Origin: Anaspis maculata
Taxonomy: Eukaryota > Arthropoda > Insecta > Coleoptera > Scraptiidae
Assembly (NCBI GenBank): GCA_949128115.1
Contig: OX421966.1
Coordinates: 7,289,262 to 7,353,261, forward strand
Direction of reading: 5' to 3'
DNA: 64,000 nucleotides
Shown: positions 11,000 to 23,298 of the stretch, in pieces
How positions within the stretch are numbered: the stretch's first letter is position 1
Layout of the letters: every line of letters starts with the position of its first letter
Translations under genes and position numbers: made by a program
The notes under the pieces: model-generated
The model's database searches: none
The model's input: only the letters and a program-made list of their open reading frames with translations
Told to the model about the DNA's origin: nothing

Positions 11000-12715
11000 T
11001 GCCGATCGTTTTCAAAGTCACGTGGGTTGAAGCCTGAAGTCACGTGGGTTGAAGCCAAAAGTCACGTGGGTTGAAACCTGAACTTTTTGGATAACAATTG
11101 TTTCTTTTCTTCTATATTTGTGTTTTGTTCGACAGATGTTGCGTTTGGAAAGAGTAGCTGCCAACTTCAAAAGTGGTGACCGATCGTTTTCAAAGTCACG
11201 TGGGTTGAAGCCTGAAGTCACGTGGGTTGAAGCCGAAAGTCACGTGGGTTTAAACCTGAACTTCTTGGATAACAATTGTGTCTTTTCTTCTATATTTGTG
11301 TTCGTTCGTCAGATGTTGCGTTTGGAAAGAGTAGCTGCCAACTTCAAAAGTGGTGACCGATCGTTTCCAAAGTCACGTGGGTTGAAGTCTGAGGACACGT
11401 GGGTTGAAGCCAAAAGTCACGTGGGTTAAAACCTGAACTTTTTGGATACCAATTGTGTCTTTTCTTCTATATTTGTGTTCGTTCGTCAGATGTTGCGTTT
11501 GGAAAGAGTAGCTGCCAACTTCAAAAGTGGTTACCGATCGTTTCCAAAGTCACGTGGGTTGAAGCCTGAAGTCACGTGGGTTGAAGCCTGAAGTCACGTG
11601 GGTTTAAGCCTGAGGTCACGTGGTTTGAAGCCAAAAGTCACGTGGGTTAAAACCTGAACTTTTTGGATACCAATTGTGTCTTTTCTTCTATATTTGTGTT
11701 CGTTCGTCAGATGTTGCGTTTGGAAAGAGTAGCTGCCAACTTCAAAAGTGGTTACCGATCGTTTTCAAAGTCACGTGGGTCGAAGCCTAAAGTCACGTGG
11801 GTTGAAGCATGGAGTCACGTGGGTTCAAACCTAAACTTTTTGGATAACAATGTGTCTTTTTTTCTATATTTGTGTTCGTTTGTCAGATGTTGCGTTTGGA
11901 AAGAGTAGCTGCCAACTTCAAAAGTGGTTACCGATCGTTTTCAAAGTCACGTGGGTTGAAGCCTGAAGTCACGTGGGTTGAAGCCTGAGGTCACGTGGGT
12001 TAAAACCTGGATTTTTTGGATACCAATTATGTTTTTTCTTCTATATGTGTGTTCGTTCGTCTGATGTTGCGTTTGGAACAAGTAGCTGCCAACATCAAAA
12101 GTGGTGACCGATCGTTTTCAAAGTCACGTGGGTTGAAGCCTGAAGTCACGTGGGTTGAAACCAAAAGTCACGTGGGTTGAAACCTGAACTTCTTGGATAA
12201 CAATTGTGTCTTTTCTTCTATATTTGTGTTCGTTCGTCAGATGTTGCGTTTGGAAAGAGTAGCTGCCAACTTCAAAAGTGGTGACCGATCGTTTCCAAAG
12301 TCACGTGGGTTGAAGCCTGAGGTCACGTGGATTGGAGCCTGGAGTCACGTGGGTTCAAACCTAAACTTTTTGGATAACAATTGTGTCTTTTTTTCTATAT
12401 TTGTGTTCGTTCATCAGATGTTGCGTTTGGAAAGAGTAGCTGCCAACTTCAAAAGTGGTTACCGATCGTTTTCAAAGTCACGTGGGTTAAAGCCTGAAGT
12501 CACGTGGGTTAAAACCTGAACTTTTTGGATACCAATTGTGTCTTTTCTTCTATATTTGTGTTCGTTCGTCAGATGTTGCGTTTGGAAAGAGTAGCTGCCA
12601 ACTTCAAAAGTGGTTACCGATCGTTTTCAAAGTCACGTGGGTTGAAGCCTGAAGTCACGTGGGTTGAAGCCTGAGGTCACGTGGTTTGAAGCCAAAAGTC
12701 ACGTGGGTTGAAACC
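11000..12715 (+). repeat. 1.7-kb block, repeated at about 15515-17209
   Basis: The block aligns to about 15515-17209 at offset 4,515 bp, then 4,494 bp after one subrepeat is lost on the downstream side near 16090. Shared landmarks are the aattgtttc variant (11099 and 15614), the ggacacgtgg subrepeat, and the gttttttctt class B core. It diverges at about 12715, where ttgaaacctaaac replaces ttgaaacctgaac. Confidence 0.78.
11836..11945 (+). repeat. Core with shared 1-bp deletion (aacaatgtg), copy 3
   Basis: The deletion matches 6526-6635 and 10199-10308. The equivalent core in the 15.5-17.2 kb block, near 16330, has the intact acaattgt, so that block descends from a lineage without the deletion or was converted. 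Confidence 0.87.
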
Positions 12716-13973
12716 TAAACTTTTTGGATAACAATTGTGTCTTTTCTTCTATATTTGTGTTCGTTCGTCAGATGTTGCGTATGGAAAGAGTAGCTGCCAA
12801 CTTCAAAAGTGGTGACCGATCGTTTTCAAAGTCACGTGGGTTGAAGCCTGATGTCACGTGGGTTGGAGCCTGAAGTCACGTGGGTTAAAACCTGAACTTT
12901 TTGGATAACAATTGTGTTTTTCCTTCTATATTTGTGTTCGTTCGTCAGATGTTGCGTTTGGAACAAGTAGCTGCCAACATCAAAAGTGGTGACCGATCGT
13001 TTTAAAAGTCACGTGGGTGAAAGCCTGAAGTCACGTGGGTTGGAGCCTGAAGTCACGTGGGTTCAAATCTGAACTTTTTGGATAACAATTGTGTCTTTTT
13101 TTCTATATTTGTGTTCGTTTGTCAGATGTTGCGTTTAGAAAGAGTAGCTGCCAACTTCAAAAGTGGTTACCGATCGTTTTCAAAGTCACGTGGGTTGAAG
13201 CCTGAAGTCACGTGGGTTGAAGCCAAAAGTCACGTGGGTTGAAACCTGAACTTTTTGGATAACAATTGTGTCTTTTCTTCTATATTTGTGTTTTGTTCGA
13301 CAGATGTTGCGTTTGGAAAGAGTAGCTGCCAACTTCAAAAGTGGTGACCGATCGTTTTCAAAGTCACGTGGGTTGAAGCCTGAAGTCACGTGGGTTGAAG
13401 CCGAAAGTCACGTGGGTTGGAACCTGAACTTCTTGGATAACAATTGTGTCTTTTCTTCTATATTTGTGTTCGTTCGTCAGATGTTGCGTTTGGAAAGAGT
13501 AGCTGCCAACTTCAAAAGTGGTGACCGATCGTTTCCAAAGTCACGTGGGTTGAAGTCTGAGGACACGTGGGTTGAAGCCAAAAGTCACGTGGGTTAAAAC
13601 CTGAACTTTTTGGATACCAATTGTGTCTTTTCTTCTATATTTGTGTTCGTTCGTCAGATGTTGCGTTTGGAAAGAGTAGCTGCCAACTTCAAAAGTAGTT
13701 ACCGATCGTTTTCAAAGTCACGTGGGTTGAAGCCTGAAGTCACGTGGGTTGAAGCCTGAGGTCACGTGGTTTGAAGCCAAAAGTCACGTGGGTTGAAACC
13801 TGAACTTTTTGGATACCAATTGTGTCTTTTCTTCTATATTTGTGTTCGTTCGTCAGACGTTGCGTTTGGAAAGAGTAGCTGCCAACTTCAAAAGTGGTTA
13901 CCGATCGTTTTCGAAGTCACGTGGGTTGAAGCCTGAAGTCACGTGGGTTGAAGCCTGAAGTCACGTGGGTTGA
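12690..13973 (+). repeat. 1,284-bp (8-monomer) repeat unit, copy 1
   Basis: Positions 12690-13735 match 13974-15019 at offset 1,284 bp, which equals eight cores plus eighteen subrepeats. Landmarks at 13057, 13186 and 13268 recur at 14341, 14470 and 14552. The same motif sequence also matches 8.9-9.8 kb at offset 3,783 bp. Confidence 0.78.
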
Positions 13974-15019
13974 AGCCAAAAGTCACGTGGGTTGAAACCT
14001 AAACTTTTAGGATAACAATTGTGTCTTTTCTTCTATATTTGTGTTCGTTCGTCAGATGTTGCGTATGGAAAGAGTAGCTGCCAACTTCAAAAGTGGTGAC
14101 CGATCGTTTTCAAAGTCACGTGGGTTGAAGCCTGAAGTCACGTGGGTTGGAGCCTGAAGTCACGTGGGTTAAAACCTGAACTCTTTGGATAACAATTGTG
14201 TTTTTCCTTCTATATTTGTGTTCGTTCGTCAGATGTTGCGTTTGGAACAAGTAGCTGCCAACATCAAAAGTGGTGACCGATCGTTTTAAAAGTCACGTGG
14301 GTGAAAGCCTGAAGTCACGTGGGTTGGAGCCTGAAGTCACGTGGGTTCAAATCTGAACTTTTTGGATAACAATTGTGTCTTTTTTTCTATATTTGTGTTC
14401 GTTTGTCAGATGTTGCATTTAGAAAGAGTAGCTGCCAACTTCAAAAGTGGTTACCGATCGTTTTCAAAGTCACGTGGGTTGAAGCCTGAAGTCACGTGGG
14501 TTGAAGCCAAAAGTCACGTGGGTTGAAACCTGAACTTTTTGGATAACAATTGTGTCTTTTCTTCTATATTTGTGTTTTGTTCGACAGATGTTGCGTTTGG
14601 AAAGAGTAGCTGCCAACTTCAAAAGTGGTGACCGATCGTTTTCAAAGTCACGTGGGTTGAAGCCTGAAGTCACGTGGGTTGAAGCCGAAAGTCACGTGGG
14701 TTGGAACCTGAACTTCTTGGATAACAATTGTGTCTTTTCTTCTATATTTGTGTTCGTTCGTCAGATGTTGCGTTTGGAAAGAGTAGCTGCCAACTTCAAA
14801 AGTGGTGACCGATCGTTTCCAAAGTCACGTGGGTTGAAGTCTGAGGACACGTGGGTTGAAGCCAAAAGTCACGTGGGTTAAAACCTGAACTCTTTGGATA
14901 CCAATTGTGTCTTTTCTTCTATATTTGTGTTCGTTCGTCAGATGTTGCGTTTGGAAAGAGTAGCTGCCAACTTCAAAAGTGGTTACCGATCGTTTTCAAA
15001 GTCACGTGGGTTGAAGCCT
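13974..15019 (+). repeat. 1,284-bp repeat unit, copy 2
   Basis: This is the second copy of the 8-monomer unit. Private changes include ttgcatttag near 14415 (a CpG transition) and gaactctttgg near 14169 and 14890. It diverges near 15019, where gcctaaagtc replaces gcctgaagtc. Confidence 0.76.
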
Positions 15020-15487
15020 AAAGTCACGTGGGTTGAAGCATGGAGTCACGTGGGTTCAAACCTAAACTTTTTGGATAACAATTGTGTCTTTTTTTCTATA
15101 TTTGTGTTCGTTTGTCAGATGTTGCGTTTGGAAAGAGTAGCTGCCAACTTCAAAAGTGGTTACCGATCGTTTTCAAAGTCACGTGGGTTGAAGCCTGAAG
15201 TCACGTGGGTTGAAGCCTGAGGTCACGTGGGTTAAAACCTGAATTTTTTGGATACCAATTATGTTTTTTCTTCTATATGTGTGTTCGTTCGTCTGATGTT
15301 GCGTTTGGAACAAGTAGCTGCCAACATCAAAAGTGGTGACCGATCGTTTTCAAAGTCACGTGGGTTGAAGCCTGAAGTCACGTGGGTTGAAACCAAAAGT
15401 CACGTGGGTTGAAACCTGAACTTCTTGGATAACAATTGTGTCTTTTCTTCTATATTTGTGTTCGTTCGTCAGATGTTGCGTTTGGAA

Positions 15488-17756
15488 AGAGTAGCTGCCA
15501 ACTTCAAAAGTGGTTACCGATCGTTTTCAAAGTCACGTGGGTTGAAGCCTGAAGTCACGTGGGTTGAAGCCAAAAGTCACGTGGGTTGAAACCTGAACTT
15601 TTTGGATAACAATTGTTTCTTTTCTTCTATATTTGTGTTTTGTTCGACAGATGTTGCGTTTGGAAAGAGTAGCTGCCAACTTCAAAAGTGGTGACCGATC
15701 GTTTTCAAAGTCACGTGGGTTGAAGCCTGAATTCACGTGGGTTGAAGCCGAAAGTCACGTGGGTTTGAACCTGAACTTCTTGGATAACAATTGTGTCTTT
15801 TCTTCTATATTTGTGTTCGTTCGTCAGATGTTGCGTTTGGAAAGAGTAGCTGCCAACTTCAAAAGTGGTGACCGATCGTTTCCAAAGTCACGTGGGTTGA
15901 AGTCTGAGGACACGTGGGTTGAAGCCAAAAGTCACGTGGGTTAAAACCTGAACTTTTTGGATACCAATTGTGTCTTTTCTTCTATATTTGTGTTCGTTCG
16001 TCAGATGTTGCGTTTGGAAAGAGTAGCTGCCAACTTCAAAAGTGGTTACCGATCGTTTCCAAAGTCACGTGGGTTGAAGCCTGAAGTCACGTGGGTTTAA
16101 GCCTGAGGTCACGTGGTTTGAAGCCAAAAGTCACGTGGGTTAAAACCTGAACTTTTTGGATACCAATTGTGTCTTTTCTTCTATATTTGTGTTCGTTCGT
16201 CAGATGTTGCGTTTGGAAAGAGTAGCTGCCAACTTCAAAAGTGGTTACCGATCGTTTTCAAAGTCACGTGGGTTGAAGCCTAAAGTCACGTGGGTTGAAG
16301 CATGGAGTCACGTGGGTTCAAACCTAAACTTTTTGGATAACAATTGTGTCTTTTTTTCTATATTTGTGTTCGTTTGTCAGATGTTGCGTTTGGAAAGAGT
16401 AGCTGCCAACTTCAAAAGTGGTTACCGATCGTTTTCAAAGTCACGTGGGTTGAAGCCTGAAGTCACGTGGGTTGAAGCCTGAGGTCACGTGGGTTAAAAC
16501 CTGAATTTTTTGGATACCAATTATGTTTTTTCTTCTATATTTGTGTTCGTTCGTCTGATGTTGCGTTTGGAACAAGTAGCTGCCAACATCAAAAGTGGTG
16601 ACCGATCGTTTTCAAAGTCACGTGGGTTGAAGCCTGAAGTCACGTGGGTTGAAACCAAAAGTCACGTGGGTTGAAACCTGAACTTCTTGGATAACAATTG
16701 TGTCTTTTCTTCTATATTTGTGTTCGTTCGTCAGATGTTGCGTTTGGAAAGAGTAGCTGCCAACTTCAAAAGTGGTGACCGATCGTTTCCAAAGTCACGT
16801 GGGTTGAAGCCTGAGGTCACGTGGGTTGGAGCCTGGAGTCACGTGAGTTCAAACCTAAACTTTTTGGATAACAATTGTGTCTTTTTTTCTATATTTGTGT
16901 TCGTTCATCAGATGTTGCGTTTGGAAAGAGTAGCTGCCAACTTCAAAAGTGGTTACCGATCGTTTTCAAAGTCACGTGGGTTAAAGCCTGAAGTCACGTG
17001 GGTTAAAACCTGAACTTTTTGGATACCAATTGTGTCTTTTCTTCTATATTTGTGTTCGTTCGTCAGATGTTGCGTTTGGAAAGAGTAGCTGCCAACTTCA
17101 AAAGTGGTTACCGATCGTTTTCAAAGTCACGTGGGTTGAAGCCTGAAGTCACGTGGGTTGAAGCCTGAGGTCACGTGGTTTGAAGCCAAAAGTCACGTGG
17201 GTTGAAACCTGAACTTTTTGGATACCAATTGTGTCTTTTCTTCCATATTTGTGTTCGTTCGTCAGACGTTGCGTTTGGAAAGAGTAGCTGCCAACTTCAA
17301 AAGTGGTTACCGATCGTTTTCGAAGTCACGTGGGTTGAAGCCTGAAGTCACGTGGGTTGAAGCCTGAAGTCACGTGGGTTGAAGCCAAAAGTCACGTGGG
17401 TTGAAACCTAAACTTTTTGGATAACAATTGTGTCTTTTCTTCTATATTTGTGTTCGTTCGTCAGATGTTGCGTTTGGAACAAGTAGCTGCCAACATCAAA
17501 AGTGGTGACCGATCGTTTTAAAAGTCACGTGGGTGAAAGCCTGAAGTCACGTGGGTTGGAGCCTAAAGTCACGTGGGTTCAAATCTGAACTTTTTGGATA
17601 ACAATTGTGTCTTTTTTTTTATATTTGTGTTCGTTCGTCAGATGTTGCGTTTAGAAAGAGTAGCTGCCAACTTCAAAAGTGGTTACCGATCGTTTTCAAA
17701 GTCACGTGGGTTGAAGCCTGAAGTCACGTGGGTTGAAGCCAAAAGTCACGTGGGTT
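15488..17756 (+). repeat. 2.27-kb block, copy 2
   Basis: This is the downstream partner of 1262-3530 at offset 14,226 bp. Its right part (16984 on) is also the beginning of the 7,213-bp unit, so this block joins the first mosaic domain to the large duplications. Confidence 0.8.
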
Positions 17757-18501
17757 GAAACCTGAACTTTTTGGATAACAATTGTGTCTTTTTTTCTATA
17801 TTTGTGTTCGTTCGTCAGATGTTGCGTTTAGAAAGAGTAGCTGCCAACTTCAAAAGTGGTCACCGATCGTTTTCAAAGTCACGTGGGTTGAAGCCTGAAG
17901 TCATGTGGGTTGAAGCCAAAAGTCACGTGGGTTGAAACCTGAACTTTTTGGATAACAATTGTGTCTTTTCTTCTATATTTGTGTTTTGTTCGACAGATGT
18001 TGCGTTTGGAAAGAGTAGCTGCCAACTTCAAAAGTGGTGACCGATCGTTTTCAAAGTCACGTGGGTTGAAGCCTGAAGTCACGTGGGTTGAAGCCGAAAG
18101 TCACGTGGGTTGGAACCTGAACTTCTTGGATAACATTTGTGTCTTTTCTTCTATATTTGTGTCCGTTCGTCAGATGTTGCGTTTGGAAAGAGTAGCTGCC
18201 AACTTCAAAAGTGGTGACCGATCGTTTCCAAAGTCACGTGGGTTGAAGTCTGAGGACACGTGGGTTGAAGCCAAAAGTCACGTGGGTTAAAACCTGAACT
18301 TTTTGGATACCAATTGTGTCTTTTCTTCTATATTTGTGTTCGTTCGTCAGATGTTGCGTTTGGAAAGAGTAGCTGCCAACTTCAAAAGTGGTTACCGATC
18401 GTTCCCAAAGTCACGTGGGTTGAAGCCTGAAGTCACGTGGGTTTAAGCCTGAGGTCACGTGGTTTGAAGCCAAAAGTCACGTGGGTTAAAACCTGAACTT
18501 T

Positions 18502-20644
18502 TTGGATACCAATTGTGTCTTTTCTTCTATATTTGTGTTCGTTCGTCAGATGTTGCGTTTGGAAAGAGTAGCTGCCAACTTCAAAAGTGGTTACCGATCG
18601 TTTTCAAAGTCACGTGGGTTGAAGCCTAAAGTCACGTGGGTTGAAGCATGGAGTCACGTGGGTTCAAACCTAAACTTTTTGGATAACAATTGTGTCTTTT
18701 TTTCTATATTTGTGTTCGTTTGTCAGATGTTGCGTTTGGAAAGAGTAGCTGCCAACTTCAAAAGTGGTTACCGATCGTTTTCAAAGTCACGTGGGTTGAA
18801 GCCTGAAGTCACGTGGGTTGAAGCCTGAGGTCACGTGGGTTAAAACCTGAATTTTTTGGATACCAATTATGTTTTTTCTTCTATATTTGTGTTCGTTCGT
18901 CTGATGTTGCGTTTGGAACAAGTAGCTGCCAACATCAAAAGTGGTGACCGATCGTTTTCAAAGTCACGTGGGTTGAAGCCTGAAGTCACGTGGGTTGAAA
19001 ACAAAAGTCACGTGGGTTGAAACCTGAACTTTTTGGATAACAATTGTGTCTTTTCTTCTATATTTGTGTTTTGTTCGACAGATGTTGCGTTTGGAAAGAG
19101 TAGCTGCCAACTTCAAAAGTGGTGACCGATCGTTTTCAAAGTCACGTGGGTTGAAGCCTGAAGTCACGTGGGTTGAAGCCGAAAGTCACGTGGGTTGGAA
19201 CCTGAACTTCTTGGATAACAATTGTGTCTTTTCTTCTATATTTGTGTTCGTTCGTCAGATGTTGCGTTTGGAAAGAGTAGCTGCCAACTTCAAAAGTGGT
19301 GACCGATCGTTTCCAAAGTGACGTGGGTTGAAGTCTGAGGACACGTGGGTTGAAGCCAAAAGTCACGTGGGTTAAAACCTGAACTTTTTGGATACCAATT
19401 GTGTCTTTTCTTCTATATTTGTGTTCGTTCGTCAGATGTTGCGTTTGGAAAGAGTAGCTGCCAACTTCAAAAGTGGTTACCGATCGTTCCCAAAGTCACG
19501 TGGGTTGAAGCCTGAAGTCACGTGGGTTTAAGCCTGAGGTCACGTGGTTTAAAGCCAAAAGTCACGTGGGTTAAAACCTGAACTTTTTGGATACCAATTG
19601 TGTCTTTTCTTCTATATTTGTGTTCGTTCGTCAGATGTTGCGTTTGGAAAGAGTAGCTGCCAACTTCAAAAGTGGTGACCGATCGTTTCCAAAGTCACGT
19701 GGGTTGAAGCCTGAGGTCACGTGGGTTGGAGCCTGGAGTCACGTGGGTTCAAACCTAAACTTTTTGGATAACAATTGTGTCTTTTTTTCTATATTTGTGT
19801 TCGTTCATCAGATGTTGCGTTTGGAAAGAGTAGCTGCCAACTTCAAAAGTGGTTACCGATCGTTTTCAAAGTCACGTGGGTTAAATCCTGAAGTCACGTG
19901 GGTTAAAACCTGAACTTTTTGGATACCAATTGTGTCTTTTCTTCTATATTTGTGTTCGTTCGTCAGATGTTGCGTTTGGAAAGAGTAGCTGCCAACTTCA
20001 AAAGTGGTTACCGATCGTTTTCAAAGTCACGTGGGTTGAAGCCTGAAGTCACGTGGGTTGAAGCCCGAGGTCACGTGGTTTGAAGCCAAAAGTCACGTGG
20101 GTTGAAACCTGAACTTTTTGGATACCAATTGTGTCTTTTCTTCTATATTTGTGTTCGTTCGTCAGACGTTGCGTTTGGAAAGAGTAGCTGCCAACTTCAA
20201 AAGTGGTTACCGATCGTTTTCGAAGTCACGTGGGTTGAAGCCTGAAGTCACGTGGGTTGAAGCCTGAAGTCACGTGGGTTGAAGCAAAAAGTCACGTGGG
20301 TTGAAACCTGAACTTTTTGGGAAACAATTGTGTCCTTTCTTCTATACTTGTGTTCGTTCGTCAGATGTTGCGTTTGGAAAGAGTAGCTGCCAACTTCAAA
20401 AGTGGTGACCGATCGTATTCAAAGTCACGTGGGTTGAAGCCTGAAGTCACGTTGGTTGAAGCCTGAAGTCACGTGGGTTAAAACCTGACTTTTTTGGATA
20501 ACAATTGTGTTATTTCTTCTATATTTGTGTTCGTTCGTCAGATGTTGCGTTTGGAACAAGTAGCTGCCAACATCAAAAGTGGTGACCGATCGTTTTGAAA
20601 GTCACGTGGGTGAAAGCTTGGAGTCACGTGGGTTCAAATCTGAA
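18502..20644 (+). repeat. Section of the 7.2-kb unit reused in three places
   Basis: This part of the unit recurs at 25715 (offset 7,213) and 34165 (offset 15,663). It includes the gtgacgtggg subrepeat at 19318, which has lost CACGTG, and recurs with the same loss at 26531 and 34981. The second-generation copies at 25.7 and 34.2 kb are the left end of the 8.45-kb duplication. Confidence 0.82.
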
Positions 20645-20821
20645 CTTTTTGGATAACAATTGTGTCTTTTTTCCTATATTTGTGTTCGTTTGTCAGATGT
20701 TGCGTTTGGAAAGAGTAGCTGCCAACATCAAAAGTGATTACCGATCGTTCTCAAAGTCACGTGGGTTGAAGCCTGAAGTCACGTGGGTTGAAGTCAAAAG
20801 TCACGTGGGTTTAAACCTGAA
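20645..20821 (+). repeat. Representative A/B hybrid monomer
   Basis: The core, 20645-20755, is class A in its middle (gaaagagtag) and class B immediately after (ccaacatc), followed by aagtgattacc. The switch lies within about 15 bp around gtagctgcca, which is identical in both classes. Related hybrids with aagtaattacc occur near 21456, 28669, 33690, 37110, 42160, 45015, 52950, 54808 and 59872. A gene-conversion or crossover junction between classes is the simplest explanation. Confidence 0.85.
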
Positions 20822-22457
20822 CTTTTTGGATAACAATTGTGTCTTTTCTTCTATATTTGTGTTCGTTCGTCAGATGTTGCGTTTGGAAAGAGTAGCTGCC
20901 AACTTCGAAAGTGGTTACCGATCGTTTTCAAAGTCACGTGGGTTGACGCCTGAAGTCACGTGGGTTGGAGCCTGAAGTCACGTGGGTTGAAGCCAAAAGT
21001 CACGTGAGTTGAAACCTGAACTTTTTGGATAACAATTGTGTCTTTCCTTCTATATTTGTGTTCGTTCGTCAGATGTTGCGTTTGGAAAGAGTAGCTGCCA
21101 ACTTCAAAAGTGGTGACCGATCGTTTTCAAAGTCACGTGGGTTGAAGCTTGAAGTCACGTGGGTTGAAGCTTGAAGTCACGTGGGTTAAAACCTGAACTT
21201 TTTGGAGAACAATTGTGTTTTTTCTTCTATATTTGTGTTCGTTCGTCAGATGTTGCGTTTGGAACAAGTAGCTGCCAACATCAAAAGTGGTGACCGATCG
21301 TTCTGAAAGTCACGTGAGTGAAAGCCTGAAGTCACGTGGGTTGGAGCCTGGAGTCACGTGGGTTCAAACCTGAACTTTTTGGATAACAATTGTGTCTTTT
21401 TTCCTATATTTGTGTTCGTTCGTCAGATGTTGCGTTTGGAAAGAGTAGCTGCCAACATCAAAAGTAATTACCGATCGTTCTCAAAGTCACGTGGGTTGAA
21501 GCCAAAAGTCACGTGGGTTGAAACCTGAACTTTTTGGATAACAATTGTGTCTTTTCTTCTATATTTGTGTTCGTTCGTCAGATGTTGCGTTTGGAAAGAG
21601 TAGCTGCCAACTTCAAAAGTGGTGACCGATCGTTTCCAAAGTCACGTGGGCTAAAGCCTGAAGTCACGTGGGTTGAAGCCTGGAGTAACGTGGGTTCAAA
21701 CCTAAACTTTTTGGATAACAATTGTGTCTTTTTTTCTATATTTGTGTTCGTTCGTCAGATGTTGCGTTTGGAAAGAGTAGCTGCCAACTTCAAAAGTGGT
21801 TACCGATCGTTCTCAAAGTCACGTGGGTTGAAGCCTGAAGTCACGTGGGTTGAAGCCAGAGGTCACGTGGTTTGAAGCCAAAAGTCACGTGGGTTAAAAC
21901 CTGAACTTTTTGGATACCAATTGTGTCTTTTCTTCTATATTTGTGTTTGTTCGTCAGATGTTGCGTTTGGAAAGAGTAGCTGCCAACTTTAAAAGTGGTT
22001 ACCGATCGTTTTCAAAGTCACGTGGGTTGACGCCTGGAGTCACGTGGGTTGAAGCCTGAAGTCACGTGTGTTGAAGCTGAAAGTCACGTGGTTCGAAAAC
22101 TGAACTTTTTGGATACCAATTGTGTCTTTTCTTCTATATTTGTGTTCGTTCGTCAGATGTTGCGTTTGGAAAGAGTAGCTGCCAACTTTAAAAGTGGTGA
22201 CCGATCGTTTTCAAGGTCACGTGGGTTGAAGCCTGAAGTCACGTGGGTTGAATCCTGAAGTCACGTGGGTTAAAACCTGACTTTTTTGATGAAAATTGTG
22301 TTATTTCTTCTATATTTGTGTTCGTTCGTCAGATGTTGCGTTTGGAACAAGTAGCTGCCAACATCAAAAGTGGTGACCGATCGTTTTGAAAGTCACGTGG
22401 GTGAGAGCCTGAAGTCACGTGGGTTGGAGCCTGAAGTCACGTGGATTGAAACCTAAA

Positions 22458-22568
22458 CTTTTTGGATAACAATTGTGTCTTTTCTTCTATTTTTGTGTTC
22501 GTTCGTCAGATGTTGCGTTTGGAACAAGTAGCTGCCAACTCCAGAGGTGGCGACCAAACGTTTTAAAA
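22458..22568 (+). repeat. Class C core, copy 1
   Basis: This outlier core reads ccaactccagaggtggcg and then accaaacg in place of accgatcg, so it lacks the cgatcg palindrome. The upstream boundary subrepeat is also unusual (gtggattgaaacc), and the pyrimidine tract reads ctatttttg in place of ctatatttg. It occurs once per large unit and is the best single marker for aligning the higher-order copies. Confidence 0.92.
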
Positions 22569-23144
22569 GTCACGTGGGTTGAAGCCTGAGGTCACGTGGG
22601 TTGAAGCCTGAAGTCACGTGGGTTGAAGCCAAAAGTCACGTGGGTTGAAACCTGAACTTTTTGGATAACAATTGTGTCTTTTCTTCTATATTTGTGTTCG
22701 TTCGTCAGATGTTGCGTTTGGAAAGAGTAGCTGCCAACTTCAAAAGTGGTTACCGATCGTTTTCAAAGTCACGTGGGTTGAAGCCTGAAGTCACGTGGGT
22801 TGAAGCCAAAAGTCACGTGGGTTGAAACCTGAACTTTTTGAATAACAATTGTGTCTTTTCTTCTATATTTGTGTTTTGTTCGACAGATGTTGCGTTTGGA
22901 AAGAGTAGCTGCCAACTTCAAAAGTGGTGACCGATCGTTCCCAAAGTCACGTGGGTTGAAGCCTGAAGTCACGTGGGTTGAAGCCTGAAGTCACGTGGGT
23001 TGAAGCCAAAAGTCACGTGGGTTGAAACCTGAACTTTTTGAATAACAATTGTGTCTTTTCTTCTATATTTGTGTTCGTTCGTCTGATGTTGCGTTTGGAA
23101 CAAGTAGCTGCCAACATCAAAAGTGGTGATCGATCGTTTTCAAA

Positions 23145-23298
23145 GTCACGTGGGTTGAAGCCTGAAGTCACGTGGGTTGAAGCCTGAAGTCACGTGGGTT
23201 AAAGCCTGAAGTCACGTGGGTTGAAGCCTGAAGTCACGTGGGTTGAAGCCTGAAATCACGTGGGTTGAAGCCTGAAGTCACGTGGGTTAAAACCTGAT
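23145..23298 (+). repeat. Expanded 22-bp run, 7 copies
   Basis: Seven contiguous subrepeats follow a class B core with the doubled gatcgatcg. The order of variants is G, G, A, G, G, atc, A-boundary, where G is ttgaagcc, A is ttaaagcc and atc is a copy starting atcacgtg. The run ends in cctgat rather than cctgaa. Confidence 0.92.

Larger units (their letters stand above)
7517..11189 (+). repeat. About 4-kb tandem duplication, copy 2
   Basis: This is the second copy of 3470-7516. It lacks the extra 553-bp three-monomer repeat and has one more A3 monomer. It ends where the sequence at 11189-11235 again resembles the start of the copies and then diverges into the 11.2-12.7 kb block. Confidence 0.78.

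Noticed and set aside
22500..22568. Class C core as a foreign insertion
   Set aside because: It is exactly 111 bp, in phase, and alignable along its whole length to class B; it is a diverged monomer, not an insert.
23145..23298. CRISPR array (short direct repeats in a row)
   Set aside because: The 22-bp repeats are contiguous with no unique spacers, there is no leader or cas gene, and the 111-bp intervals between runs are themselves the same repeated core.
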